A DNA stretch of 32,269 nucleotides from an uncultured Devosia sp. (GTDB taxonomy: Bacteria > Pseudomonadota > Alphaproteobacteria > Rhizobiales > Devosiaceae), in the NCBI GenBank assembly GCA_913775215.1, contig CAJYKO010000376.1:1-32269 (forward strand), in the 5' to 3' direction. The position numbers and the translations under genes are program-made. Position 1 is the first letter of the stretch. The number at the start of each line of letters is the position of its first letter. This document shows, in pieces, positions 15,863-24,623 of this stretch. Under the pieces are notes generated by a model. That model was not told the origin of the DNA and made no database searches. It saw only the letters and a list, made by a program, of their open reading frames with translations.

Positions 15863-16069
15863 TCAGAACGGCTTTGCTTGCTCGTGCTGTCGGATGACCA
15901 GCGGCTTGCCGCCCTGATAACGCTCCTGCGCAGCATGACTCCACCAGGAGACGACGCAGAACCCAAGATTGAGCGTGGGCACGACGCCCTCGACTTCGAA
16001 CGACCGCATCTGCCGCTTGGGCTTGATGCGCAGGGTCCCGCGACCCAGAGGCAGCCTGATCCAAGACAT
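15863..16069 (-). CDS. 68-residue hypothetical protein
   Basis: A short protein (starts MSWIRLPLGRG, ends EQAKPF) with an unusually good GGGGGGA ribosome site before its ATG and high-GC codon choice like its neighbours, so it is probably real. It contains several Trp, Arg and His residues (for example SWWSHAAQERYQGG) but no signal peptide, helix pair or metal motif that I recognise. It is immediately preceded upstream by a perfect 9-base inverted repeat. It lies 99 bp upstream of the glycosylase on the same strand. No function is proposed. Confidence 0.6.
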   Translation of the reverse strand: MSWIRLPLGRGTLRIKPKRQMRSFEVEGVVPTLNLGFCVVSWWSHAAQERYQGGKPLVIRQHEQAKPF

Positions 16070-16092
16070 TGCAATCCCCCCGGATTGGATCG

Positions 16093-16120
16093 GATTAGCA
16101 TGGTTAAGAAAATGCTAATC
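16093..16120. promoter_or_regulatory. Perfect 9-bp inverted repeat, candidate operator
   Basis: GATTAGCAT (16093-16101) and ATGCTAATC (16112-16120) are exact reverse complements separated by 10 bases. The site is AT-rich against a GC-rich background, has no T tract, and lies 24-51 bp upstream of the start of the 68-residue gene and downstream of the aldolase-like gene stop (16187). Spacing of about two helical turns suits a dimeric regulator. It does not match the alphaproteobacterial LexA or Fur patterns that I know. Confidence 0.5.
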
Positions 16121-16186
16121 GTCAATGTCATAATTCCTGGCGGAGATATTTTTTCTTTTGCCGTCAGTTGTTTGCGAGCAAGTCTC

Positions 16187-17248
16187 TCAATCGACACGGC
16201 CGCGCGCCGAAACCTGCACGGATTCAACGACTTCCTCGCCGCGCACCAGCGTCACGGTGTCGAAGAGATTGCTCACCGGGCAGCAATGATTGGGCACGAT
16301 CCGGATCGTATCGCCAATTCCAGGCTTTTTCGTGCAGGCCGAAACGTCGAGCGTCCCATGTTCTTCACTGAGCCCCACGATCCGCGCCTCCGGGTAATCG
16401 AGCACATAGCCATGCCCTTCGAGCCCCAGGAGATCGCTGGTCAGCGTCTTTGAGCCAGCATCGATGATCGCCCGCCCCTCGGTCGGCCGCGATACCACCG
16501 TCGCCAACACCGTCAGCGCACACTCGTCATAGCTGGCCGCGCCCGCCGCTACCTGGCTGCGGTCCATATAGATATAGGTGCCCGGCCGGTATTCGGTCGC
16601 GACCCCGGCCTCTTCCATGTGCCAGATATCGGGCGTCCCGCCGGTCGTGATCTCGGGCAGCGGCATGCCCGCACTTTCAAACAGTGCCTTGGCATCTGCA
16701 AGCCAGTCTGCCGCCTCCCGATACTTCTTGGCGGCCGGATAGGTCATCAGCCCGGCAAAATTCGGTCCCGGCAAAACCGCGATCTGCCGCGCCAGCGACA
16801 AGGCCGCCTCGGGCGATTGCACGCCGCACCTTCCCATGCCGGTGTCGCATTCGACAAGAACCCCAAGCGGATGGCTCGCGTCAGCAAAAGTCTCGGCAAG
16901 CCCGATCACCGTCTCGGTGCTGTCGGCGGCGACGCGAATGGTCACCCGATCGTGGAGTGCCTTTAATCTCGCGCGCTTCTTGACGCCGACGATATTGAAG
17001 GTCAGTAGCAAGTCGTCAAGCCCGGCATCGGCCATTACCTCGGCTTCACCCAGCTTCTGCACCGTGATCCCCACCGCACCCAGTTCCACCTGGCGCTTGG
17101 CAAAGCGCGGCAGCTTGTGCGTCTTGATATGCGGCCGAAGTTTTATCCCAGCCTTATCGGCCGCATCTTGCGCCTTTTTGAGGTTGGCTTCGGCCTTGTC
17201 GAGATCGACCAGCACCACCGGGGTTTCGAGTTCACGAATATTGCTCAT
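16187..17248 (-). CDS. D-threonine aldolase / D-serine dehydratase-like PLP enzyme (alanine racemase-fold, DSD1 family)
   Basis: A 353-residue fold-type III PLP enzyme. The N-terminal TIM barrel carries the cofactor lysine in RPHIKTHK (Lys42). The C-terminal beta domain ends in NHCCPVSNLFD, with His321 and Cys323 matching the His-x-Cys zinc pair of eukaryotic-type D-serine dehydratase (D-threonine aldolases usually show His and Asp there). Reactions in this family cleave D-beta-hydroxy amino acids to glycine and an aldehyde, or deaminate D-serine to pyruvate. Its ATG overlaps the stop of the upstream dehydrogenase by ATGA, showing translational coupling. Together with RidA (removes the enamine/imine released by such enzymes) the set points to a D-amino or hydroxy-amino acid. 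The exact substrate is open. Confidence 0.88.
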   Translation of the reverse strand: MSNIRELETPVVLVDLDKAEANLKKAQDAADKAGIKLRPHIKTHKLPRFAKRQVELGAVGITVQKLGEAEVMADAGLDDLLLTFNIVGVKKRARLKALHDRVTIRVAADSTETVIGLAETFADASHPLGVLVECDTGMGRCGVQSPEAALSLARQIAVLPGPNFAGLMTYPAAKKYREAADWLADAKALFESAGMPLPEITTGGTPDIWHMEEAGVATEYRPGTYIYMDRSQVAAGAASYDECALTVLATVVSRPTEGRAIIDAGSKTLTSDLLGLEGHGYVLDYPEARIVGLSEEHGTLDVSACTKKPGIGDTIRIVPNHCCPVSNLFDTVTLVRGEEVVESVQVSARGRVD

Positions 17249-18021
17249 TTGCCCCTCAAGACCTCATCGACAAATCTCAGATTACCCGCCGTCAGCCCAG
17301 CATCGACAGGCAATACCGTGCCGGTTATGCCCGAGGCCGCATCGGAACACAAAAATAGCGCCGCATTTGCCACCTCGACCGGGCTCACCATCCGCCCCAG
17401 CGGATAATGGGGCAGCACATTATCAAGAAGGCTCGGATCGGCCGCCAATCGATGATCCCAGGCCGGCGTCCGCACCGATCCCGGCGCCACGACATTAGCC
17501 CGAACCCCCTCGCCCCCGCGCTCGACGGCAAGTGCCTTGGCATAGGCGACAAGCCCGGCCTTGGCCGCCGAATAGGCGGGATTGCCAAAGTGGGCGATGG
17601 CATTGACCGACGAGATGAAGACCAGCGCACCCCGCCCCCGCTCCGCCATCGCGGCCACGATCGGATCGGTCAGCGCATAGGCGCCATTGAGATTAATATT
17701 GAGCTCTGCGGCCCATACCGCATCATCGACCATCCCCAGATGCTCGGCGCGGGTAAAACCGACATTGGCCACCACGGCATCATAGACACCATGGGCCGTG
17801 ATATCTGCGGAAACCGTAGCGCGCGTCGCGGCCATATCCGCCTGGTCGAAGAGGATCGTCCGCTCAAGCGCGATCCCCGCGAGCAGCGCGCTTTCCTTTT
17901 CGGCGCCCACAACCCTGGCGCCGGCATCCTGAAAGACCGCAACCAGCGACCGCCCGATACCGCCACCGGCCCCGGTAATGAGCACAGTTTTGCCATCGAG
18001 GCGGAAGGGATTTTTTAACAC
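17245..18021 (-). CDS. Short-chain dehydrogenase/reductase (classical SDR)
   Basis: A 258-residue NAD(P)-dependent oxidoreductase. The nucleotide-binding TGAGGGIG is at residues 16-23. The catalytic Ser (SSVN, 137-138), Tyr150 and Lys154 (YSAAK) are intact. The N-terminal acidic residue after strand beta-2 (AEKES) hints at NAD preference (inference). The start is a GTG at 18021 with GGAGG seven bases upstream. It overlaps the aldolase/dehydratase-like gene by 4 bp and is separated from upstream ridA by 174 bp, so at least the SDR-aldolase pair is one transcript. It probably oxidises or reduces a hydroxy acid or aldehyde from that pathway. Substrate not assignable. Confidence 0.92.
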   Translation of the reverse strand: MLKNPFRLDGKTVLITGAGGGIGRSLVAVFQDAGARVVGAEKESALLAGIALERTILFDQADMAATRATVSADITAHGVYDAVVANVGFTRAEHLGMVDDAVWAAELNINLNGAYALTDPIVAAMAERGRGALVFISSVNAIAHFGNPAYSAAKAGLVAYAKALAVERGGEGVRANVVAPGSVRTPAWDHRLAADPSLLDNVLPHYPLGRMVSPVEVANAALFLCSDAASGITGTVLPVDAGLTAGNLRFVDEVLRGK

Positions 18022-18088
18022 TTTTGTTCCTCCAGCGTGAGGGTAGGCCGGCGCTAGGTTGTGTGGACAGTTGAGTCAGAGCGAGCCG

Positions 18089-18190
18089 AAAATGCCGGTT
18101 TTCGAGAACCGGAGCGGAGCGTACATCAGTACGTGAGCACCGGAAGCGGAGAAAATTGGCGTTTGCAGGCCGCTATGGCCAGCTGGGCGC
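18089..18190. repeat. Structured intergenic element between ridA and the SDR gene
   Basis: The 174-bp gap 18022-18195 holds a perfect hairpin CCGGTT-(6)-AACCGG at 18095-18112, then GTAC repeated around a four-base loop (GTACATCAGTAC), then further purine-rich copies of GAGCRCCGGAAGCGG-like sequence up to about 18150. This arrangement looks like a dispersed intergenic repeat rather than coding or promoter sequence. I could not identify a known RNA family. It separates ridA from the downstream pair and could affect read-through. Confidence 0.4.
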
Positions 18191-18195
18191 ACGAC

Positions 18196-18579
18196 CTACG
18201 GCCCTTTATATGCCACGAGATCTATCTCAACCTTGCAATCCACCATCATCCGGCTCTGCACGCAGGCCCGCGCCGGCGGATGCTCGCTAAAGTAGCTCTT
18301 ATAAACCCCGTTAAAACTCCAGAAATCCCGGGGATCATCGAGCCAGACGCCGACGCGGACCACATGTTCGAGCCCATAATCGGCCTCTTTTAAAATCGCG
18401 AGCACGTTCTGGATGGTCAGGTGTGTCTCCTCGACAATCCCACCCCGAACGATCTCGCCATCCTTCATCGCCACCTGCCCGGACACATAGAGCCAGCCGC
18501 CGGCTTCCACCGCGCGGGCAAAGGGGAGGTTCTGGCCACCGGCACCGGACTTTTCAGTCCCATAACGCTTGATCGGCAT
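18196..18579 (-). CDS. ridA: RidA family enamine/imine deaminase
   Basis: A 127-residue cytoplasmic protein that hydrolyses reactive 2-aminoacrylate-type enamines/imines made by PLP enzymes. The family core is intact: SGQVAMKDGEIV, the Arg that binds the substrate carboxylate at residue 104 (PPARACVQSR), and VKIEIDLVA-like ending CKVEIDLVAYK. The ATG at 18579 has AAGGA 6-8 bases upstream. It heads the minus-strand set with the SDR and the PLP enzyme and is divergent from the M81 peptidase. This fits its chemical role downstream of a dehydratase. Confidence 0.93.
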   Translation of the reverse strand: MPIKRYGTEKSGAGGQNLPFARAVEAGGWLYVSGQVAMKDGEIVRGGIVEETHLTIQNVLAILKEADYGLEHVVRVGVWLDDPRDFWSFNGVYKSYFSEHPPARACVQSRMMVDCKVEIDLVAYKGP

Positions 18580-18601
18580 GGCTGCATCCTTCCAGGAAAA
18601 T

Positions 18602-18689
18602 GAAACTCAATTTCTCTTTTGGTCCATATTGCTGGGTCTTTGAAGCGAGAAACATGGTTTTTTGAATCTGCCGATGTAAATTTCTTACG
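18602..18689. promoter_or_regulatory. Divergent control region ridA / M81 peptidase
   Basis: The 190-bp gap 18580-18769 between two divergent genes is AT-richer than its surroundings. It holds two imperfect dyads: GAAACTCAATTTC (18602-18614, GAAA...TTTC) and TGTAAATTTCTTACG (18675-18689, TGTAA-5-TTACG). The second resembles HexR/RpiR-type operators in spacing. Neither is strong alone; together, in a divergent promoter region, they are reasonable operator candidates. Confidence 0.35.
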
Positions 18690-18769
18690 TGAAGCACCGC
18701 AAACACCGTGCTAGGCTCGATCAGCGCGAACACTCGCGCCCTCATGTCCCCAGCCTTTGGAAATCTGTC

Positions 18770-20227
18770 GTGCGCGTCTTCACCGCGGCCCTCGCCACCG
18801 AGACCAATACCTTCTCTCCCATCGCTGTCGACAAGCGTGCTTTCGAAGCCTCGCTCCATGCTGGGCCCGGCGAACATCCCACCACCCCCACCCTTTGCAC
18901 TGCCCCGATCACCGTCGGTCGTGAAGTGTGCGCGAAAGAAGGCTGGACCCTGATCGAAGGCAGTGCCTCCTGGGCCGATCCCGCCGGCCTCGTCGCGCGC
19001 CAAACTTATGAAGAGATGCGCGACACGATCCTCGGCCAGCTTGAGGCCGCCATGCCCGTGGACGCCGTCGTCCTCGGCCTTCACGGCGCCATGGTCGCCC
19101 AGGGCTATGACGATTGCGAAGGCGATCTGCTCGCCCGCGTCCGTGCCATCGTCGGTCCTGACATCCTGGTTTGCGCCGAACTCGACCCCCATAGCCATCT
19201 CACCGCCAAGCGCGCTGCGGCCGCCAATTTCTTCGTCTACTTCAAGGAATTCCCGCATACCGACTTCGTCGATCGCGCCCGCGACCTCTGGGACATCGCC
19301 GTCCGCACTCTCAAGGGCGAGATCAAGCCGGTCATGTCGATCTTCGATTGCCGGATGATCGACGTTTTCCCGACCTCCAAGCAGCCCATGCGCGGTTTCG
19401 TCGACAAGTTGCTTGCCCTCGAACAGTCCGAGCCCAGCCTTCTGTCCCTCTCCGTCGTCCACGGTTTCATGGCCGGAGACGTGCCCGAAATGGGCACCAA
19501 ACTGCTTGCGGTCACCGACAATGATCCCACCAGGGGCGCCGCCCTCGCCGAAACGCTCGGCCGCGAACTCTTTGCCATGCGCGGCACCTTCATGGTTGCG
19601 CAGGTCGATGAGCAAACCGCCGTCACCGCCGCCCTCGCCGCGCCCGAGGGGCCGGTGGTCATCGCCGATGTCTGGGACAATCCCGGCGGCGGCACGGCGG
19701 GCGATGCCACCGTCCTCCTCGCCGAGCTCATCCGCCAAAATGCCACCGACGTCGCCGTCGGCACCATCTGGGACCCGATCGCCGTCCAGATCTGTTTCGC
19801 CGCCGGCGAAGGCGCTGAAATCCAGCTTCGCTTCGGCGCCAAATCCGCGCCTTATACCGGTCAACCCATCGACAAGCGCGTCACGATAAAAAGGCTCGTC
19901 CGCGACGCCCAGATGCGCTTCGGCGAAAGTTTCGCCCCCTTCGGCGACGCGGCCTGGATCCACTTCGACGGCATCGACGTCATCCTCAACTCCACCCGCG
20001 CCCAGAGCTTTGATCCGAGCCTGTTCTCAGCCCTCGGTATCGATCCAAAATCGCGAAAGATCCTGCTGATCAAGTCGACCAACCACTTCTACGACTCGTT
20101 CTCGAAAATCGCGTCCGAGATCATCTACTGCTCGGCCGGCAAGCCCTATCCCAACCGCCCCGCCGAAACCGACTATCGCAAGGTACGCAGGGACATTTGG
20201 CCAATGGTGGAGAATCCGTGGGGGTGA
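18770..20227 (+). CDS. M81 family metallopeptidase (MlrC-like)
   Basis: A 485-residue zinc peptidase related to MlrC, the enzyme that finishes linearised microcystin breakdown in sphingomonads. Probable zinc/catalytic residues are seen in the order expected: Glu11 (TETNTF), His105 (LHGAM), the D-x-H pair Asp139/His141 (ELDPHSH) and His163 (FPHTD). The conserved DNPGGGTAGD loop lies further downstream near 302. No signal peptide, so cytoplasmic. The frame is open from a GTG at 18689, but the GTG at 18770 (start V-R-V-F-T-A-A) fits the family N-terminus. It is divergent from ridA-SDR-aldolase, a pairing commonly seen in Rhizobiales, where it is thought to handle unusual amides or peptides. True substrate unknown. 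Confidence 0.9.
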   Translation: MRVFTAALATETNTFSPIAVDKRAFEASLHAGPGEHPTTPTLCTAPITVGREVCAKEGWTLIEGSASWADPAGLVARQTYEEMRDTILGQLEAAMPVDAVVLGLHGAMVAQGYDDCEGDLLARVRAIVGPDILVCAELDPHSHLTAKRAAAANFFVYFKEFPHTDFVDRARDLWDIAVRTLKGEIKPVMSIFDCRMIDVFPTSKQPMRGFVDKLLALEQSEPSLLSLSVVHGFMAGDVPEMGTKLLAVTDNDPTRGAALAETLGRELFAMRGTFMVAQVDEQTAVTAALAAPEGPVVIADVWDNPGGGTAGDATVLLAELIRQNATDVAVGTIWDPIAVQICFAAGEGAEIQLRFGAKSAPYTGQPIDKRVTIKRLVRDAQMRFGESFAPFGDAAWIHFDGIDVILNSTRAQSFDPSLFSALGIDPKSRKILLIKSTNHFYDSFSKIASEIIYCSAGKPYPNRPAETDYRKVRRDIWPMVENPWG

Positions 20228-20246
20228 TCTGTCCCAATCTCGATTG

Positions 20247-20312
20247 TCACCCCGGCTAAGGCAGGGGCCCATCCTGAAATCTCAAGATGGCTCCCCGCCT
20301 GCGCGGAGATGA
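20247..20312. repeat. Imperfect palindromic intergenic repeat (27-nt arms)
   Basis: Arms 20247-20273 and 20286-20312 are reverse complements at 18 of 27 positions, with a 12-base loop. The right arm shares CCTGCGCGGAGATGA-like sequence with the palindrome at 22487-22548, so the two are probably members of one dispersed family. It lies just after the M81 stop. Confidence 0.6.
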
Positions 20313-20380
20313 AAGCCGGTGCATAACGGAAGTCTAACCAACTCCGTCTTCCCCGCCGCTCAACGCTAACGGAATGCTAA

Positions 20381-20409
20381 CAAAAAGCCGCCGTTTCTGA
20401 GCGGCGGCT
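20381..20409 (-). terminator. Intrinsic terminator of the hexosaminidase/ABC operon
   Basis: Read on the minus strand: AGCCGCCG, an 8-base loop, CGGCGGCT, then five Ts. The 8-bp GC-rich perfect stem with a T tract lies 21 bp downstream of the GH20 stop codon, in the correct orientation for the operon. Confidence 0.85.
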
Positions 20410-20429
20410 CCTGTCATTTAAGGCTATTT

Positions 20430-22442
20430 TTACTCCGCCGCCCAATGCCCATACATGATCGGCATCAGCCCCACGAGCGCCCTGAACCGCTCCCAGCTTT
20501 TGCGCTCCGGCAACGTCCAACCGGCTTCCGCAATCGCCGAAAGCCGTGGGAAAACAAGGCGATCGAAGATGGCGCGATCCGTCATTGACTCGCTCCAGAT
20601 GCAGCTCTGAATCCCGAGAAGGTGCTTCAAGCCATCTTCCGAAAACCCTTCCCGGGCCTCGAACTCATAGGTCTCCTGCGGACCCGACCAGCCAGCCCAA
20701 CCGGCACCCGGCTCGGCCCAGGAAATTCCGTTTGCCATATCAAGGTAATAGCGCTGACCGGGCGAGACGACGATATCAAATCCGCGCTCAGCGAGCGCCG
20801 CATTGATCTCCACATTGCGCCAGCCGATGACATAGGATTTCGCCTTGTCCACCGCATCGCCATGCGCCGCTTCTTCCCAGCCGCCTGTTATCGCGCCCTT
20901 CGAAGAAATATAAGCGTGCACGCGCTTGATGAACTCGGCCTGGAGGATCGCGGTCGGTGAGCCTTCAATTTCGTCGGCGCCGTGATGATTGCCCAACTGG
21001 TTGAATTGCTTGGCATGTTTCTCGCGCATGGCGGGGCCGGCCATCTTCTCGAGCATGTCGAGCGCCAGCGGCGAGCCCGACCAGGCCGCCAGCGGCACTT
21101 CGTCGGCACCGAGGTGGAAAATGCCCGCCGGGAACAGCTCAAGCACTTCGTCGATCACCGTTTCGACGAACTTATACACGGGCTCATGCGCCGGATTTAG
21201 ACTGTTGTTCGGAAAGCCCTGAACCGATTGGTATTCACCGGTCTCGTTGGGGTCGCGCAATTCGGGGAGGGCCTGCAGCGCCGCATAAAAGTGTCCGGGC
21301 ATATCGACTTCCGGGATCACGGCAATGCCAAGACTATCGGCCAGCGCCACGATCTGCCGGATGACTGCCTTCGAATAAAAGCCGCCGGTCGGCTGCGGAC
21401 CAGAGCCAAGCAGCGGCGGCAAGGCCTTGCCGTGACCGCGCCAGGCCGCAACCTCGGTCAGTGCAGGATAGGCGTCGATCTCGATGCGCCAGGCCTCGTC
21501 TTCGGTCAGATGCCAGTGGAACTTGTTCATCTTGTTCCAGGCCATGATCTTGATGAGCTGGCTCACCTCGGCCCCGGTATAGAACTGCCGCGCCACATCG
21601 AGATGGCTACCGCGGAAGGCAAAGCCCGGCTCGTCGCTGATCGTGCCGCCGGTCGGGAAGCTGAACGTATGCGGATAAAGCTTTGCGCCGCGCAACATAT
21701 GCCCGAGCGTTACGAGGCCATAAAACAGCCCCTGCCGCGTCGTCGCCCCGACGCTGACGCTGTTCTCGCTGAATGCCAGCTCATAGGCTTCCGGCCCCAT
21801 GCCCGGCTTTTCGGCGATTGTCACCGGCATGCCGGCTTCTGAAGCCGGCCGCACCAGCGCTTCCACCGGGAAAAGATCATGCGTGAGCCCGGTAAAGGCC
21901 GTCGCCGCCCGGTTCGCTGCCACGCCCTGCGGCTGCAGGTCAAGCCCGACCGGCGCGATGCGCGATCCCGTCGTCGCCACAGATTTGGGCCAGGGACTGA
22001 TCGAATGCGCCACCGGCGCCTTGGCCGGCACCGGGAACTTTACCGCCCCCTTCAAAAGCGGCGCATTGTGTCCCTTGCCCTTGGTCGGCAAAGTCGGAAT
22101 GGTCACGACCTGCCCATTTCCCAGCACCACATAGGCCGAATTTGCGCCGTCGCTCCAATGCCTTAGCCCATAGGAGAGCCCACGCGCCGTCGCCGTCCAG
22201 GTCCCGCCGGGTTCAAGCACGAAACCATCGGGCGGTGCGATCAGCGTGTGGTTGGAGAGGCGTTTTAGGAGCTTGCCATTTTCCAGCGTCGCATGCGGAT
22301 CGACCCGCGCCGGCCCCGAAAACCCAAGCTGGAAATTGCTGACCGGTTCGTCGCCGATATTGGTCAACTCGATGCCATAGCCCAGCGCCTCGCTGTCGGA
22401 GGCTGGAGTCCAGGTGGTGACGAGCGAAAATTGTGCGGTCAT
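20430..22442 (-). CDS. Beta-N-acetylhexosaminidase, GH20 family (cytoplasmic)
   Basis: A 670-residue glycoside hydrolase family 20 enzyme that removes terminal GlcNAc/GalNAc from oligosaccharides by substrate-assisted catalysis. The catalytic Asp-Glu pair is D447-E448 in FHLGADEVPL. The barrel entry FRGSHLDVARQFY and the segment KFHWHLTEDEAWRIEI are also typical. Residues 1 to about 140 form a beta-rich, CBM-like N-terminal domain, and the alpha/beta GH20b domain follows before the barrel at about 260. No signal peptide is present, so it should act on sugars already imported, which agrees with the upstream ABC transporter. ATG at 22442 with AGGA upstream. It is last in the operon and ends at a strong terminator. 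Confidence 0.93.
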   Translation of the reverse strand: MTAQFSLVTTWTPASDSEALGYGIELTNIGDEPVSNFQLGFSGPARVDPHATLENGKLLKRLSNHTLIAPPDGFVLEPGGTWTATARGLSYGLRHWSDGANSAYVVLGNGQVVTIPTLPTKGKGHNAPLLKGAVKFPVPAKAPVAHSISPWPKSVATTGSRIAPVGLDLQPQGVAANRAATAFTGLTHDLFPVEALVRPASEAGMPVTIAEKPGMGPEAYELAFSENSVSVGATTRQGLFYGLVTLGHMLRGAKLYPHTFSFPTGGTISDEPGFAFRGSHLDVARQFYTGAEVSQLIKIMAWNKMNKFHWHLTEDEAWRIEIDAYPALTEVAAWRGHGKALPPLLGSGPQPTGGFYSKAVIRQIVALADSLGIAVIPEVDMPGHFYAALQALPELRDPNETGEYQSVQGFPNNSLNPAHEPVYKFVETVIDEVLELFPAGIFHLGADEVPLAAWSGSPLALDMLEKMAGPAMREKHAKQFNQLGNHHGADEIEGSPTAILQAEFIKRVHAYISSKGAITGGWEEAAHGDAVDKAKSYVIGWRNVEINAALAERGFDIVVSPGQRYYLDMANGISWAEPGAGWAGWSGPQETYEFEAREGFSEDGLKHLLGIQSCIWSESMTDRAIFDRLVFPRLSAIAEAGWTLPERKSWERFRALVGLMPIMYGHWAAE

Positions 22443-22486
22443 ACTTCTAATTCCTAATATCTTTCAATATCTTGGCTTGAACACAT

Positions 22487-22548
22487 CATTCCCGCGCCAG
22501 CAGGAATCGCTGCTGGAGCAAAAGCGATTTCCTGCTTGCGCGGAAATG
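22487..22548. repeat. Long near-perfect palindrome inside the operon
   Basis: Arms 22487-22511 and 22523-22548 pair over about 25 bases with two mismatches and one bulged base, and an 11-base loop. Transcribed from either strand it would fold into a very stable hairpin. It sits in the 108-bp gap between the RpiR stop and the GH20 start. The arms contain the CATTCCCGCG...CGGAAATG pattern typical of dispersed REP-like elements. Confidence 0.8.
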
Positions 22549-22550
22549 CC

Positions 22551-23417
22551 CTAATCCCCGAGCGGCTGCCCGTCGTCGCCATCGCGATTGACGACGAGCT
22601 GGTGCTTGATGCGGCGCATGCTGGCGACGGCCGAAGGGCCGAGCCGGGTCGCAATGGTTTGGGCCAGAACATCGACCGTCGCAAGAAAGGCATAGCGGCC
22701 GGGCGTGGGCCGCAGGATATCGGCGTTCTCATGCCAATTGACCGGCAGCAGAATGTCGGATTGTGCCGAGACCAGCGACCCCGATCGCGTCGCAACCACC
22801 CGCGTCAGCCCATATTCACCCGCCACCGTCAGCGTCTTGGCGAGCTGCGCATTGTTGCCCGAGAGCGAGAAAGCAACGATCACCGTACCGGCCGGCGCAG
22901 CCGCAACACGCATCAGTTGCAGTTGGTGGTCGTCGGTCGAAGCGACCTTTAGACCCAGCCGGAACAGCCGCGTTTCGATTTCGCCGGCCATCATCGACGA
23001 GGCGCCGCCAGAACCGAAGGACAGCACAAAGCTCGACTTCGCGATGCTCTCCGCTGCCCGCTCCACTGCATTGAAATCAAGCTGTTCGAAGGTTTCGTAG
23101 ATGATCGACTGGATGCCGTTGACGACGCCCTGCGCGATCTCATGCACATTGGTCGGCCCGGCAGCCGGGGCGAAATAGCGCTGGCCGACAAAGCGAGATT
23201 GGGCCAGCCGCACCTTAAAGTCGGCGTAGGAATCGCAGCCGAGCCGGCGGCAAAAGCGGGTCACCGTCGGTGGCGACACCTCCGCCTGGGCCGCAAGATC
23301 GACGATGCTGAGCTTGAGAACGCTATCGACATCGGCGAGCACGATCTCGGTCAAGGCGCGCTCGGACCGCGTAAAGCCGTTCTTTTCGGTCTGCAACAGG
23401 CCGACGATGTCGAGCAT
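22551..23417 (-). CDS. MurR/RpiR family transcriptional regulator
   Basis: A 288-residue sugar-responsive regulator: N-terminal HTH (about residues 1-75, with LAAQAEVSPPTVTRFCRRLG at 41-60) and a C-terminal SIS sugar-phosphate-binding domain (about 120-255; AFSLSGNN is the phosphosugar loop). The family usually senses a hexosamine or other sugar phosphate. ATG at 23417 has a GGGAGGG ribosome site; the open frame further upstream is non-coding there. It lies 28 bp after the ABC ATPase and upstream of the GH20 gene, so it probably regulates its own operon, responding to an amino-sugar phosphate (inference). Confidence 0.93.
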   Translation of the reverse strand: MLDIVGLLQTEKNGFTRSERALTEIVLADVDSVLKLSIVDLAAQAEVSPPTVTRFCRRLGCDSYADFKVRLAQSRFVGQRYFAPAAGPTNVHEIAQGVVNGIQSIIYETFEQLDFNAVERAAESIAKSSFVLSFGSGGASSMMAGEIETRLFRLGLKVASTDDHQLQLMRVAAAPAGTVIVAFSLSGNNAQLAKTLTVAGEYGLTRVVATRSGSLVSAQSDILLPVNWHENADILRPTPGRYAFLATVDVLAQTIATRLGPSAVASMRRIKHQLVVNRDGDDGQPLGD

Positions 23418-23445
23418 GGTCCCTCCCCCGGAGAGCATGACGCGG

Positions 23446-24522
<1,077 letters not shown>

Positions 24523-24623
24523 TTTGCGCGGCTCCGGTCGGCGGGGCGGTTCCCGCGGGCAGGCATTCTGGGAAAGTGTGGCCACCGCCGCCCCCGAGAG
24601 GGCGACGGCGGGATCAGACGAGG

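Noticed and set aside
18554..19963. Open frame of 469 codons on the minus strand
   Set aside because: Antisense to the M81 gene and overlapping ridA; composition rich in Gly/Asp/Glu is typical of antisense translation of GC-rich genes.
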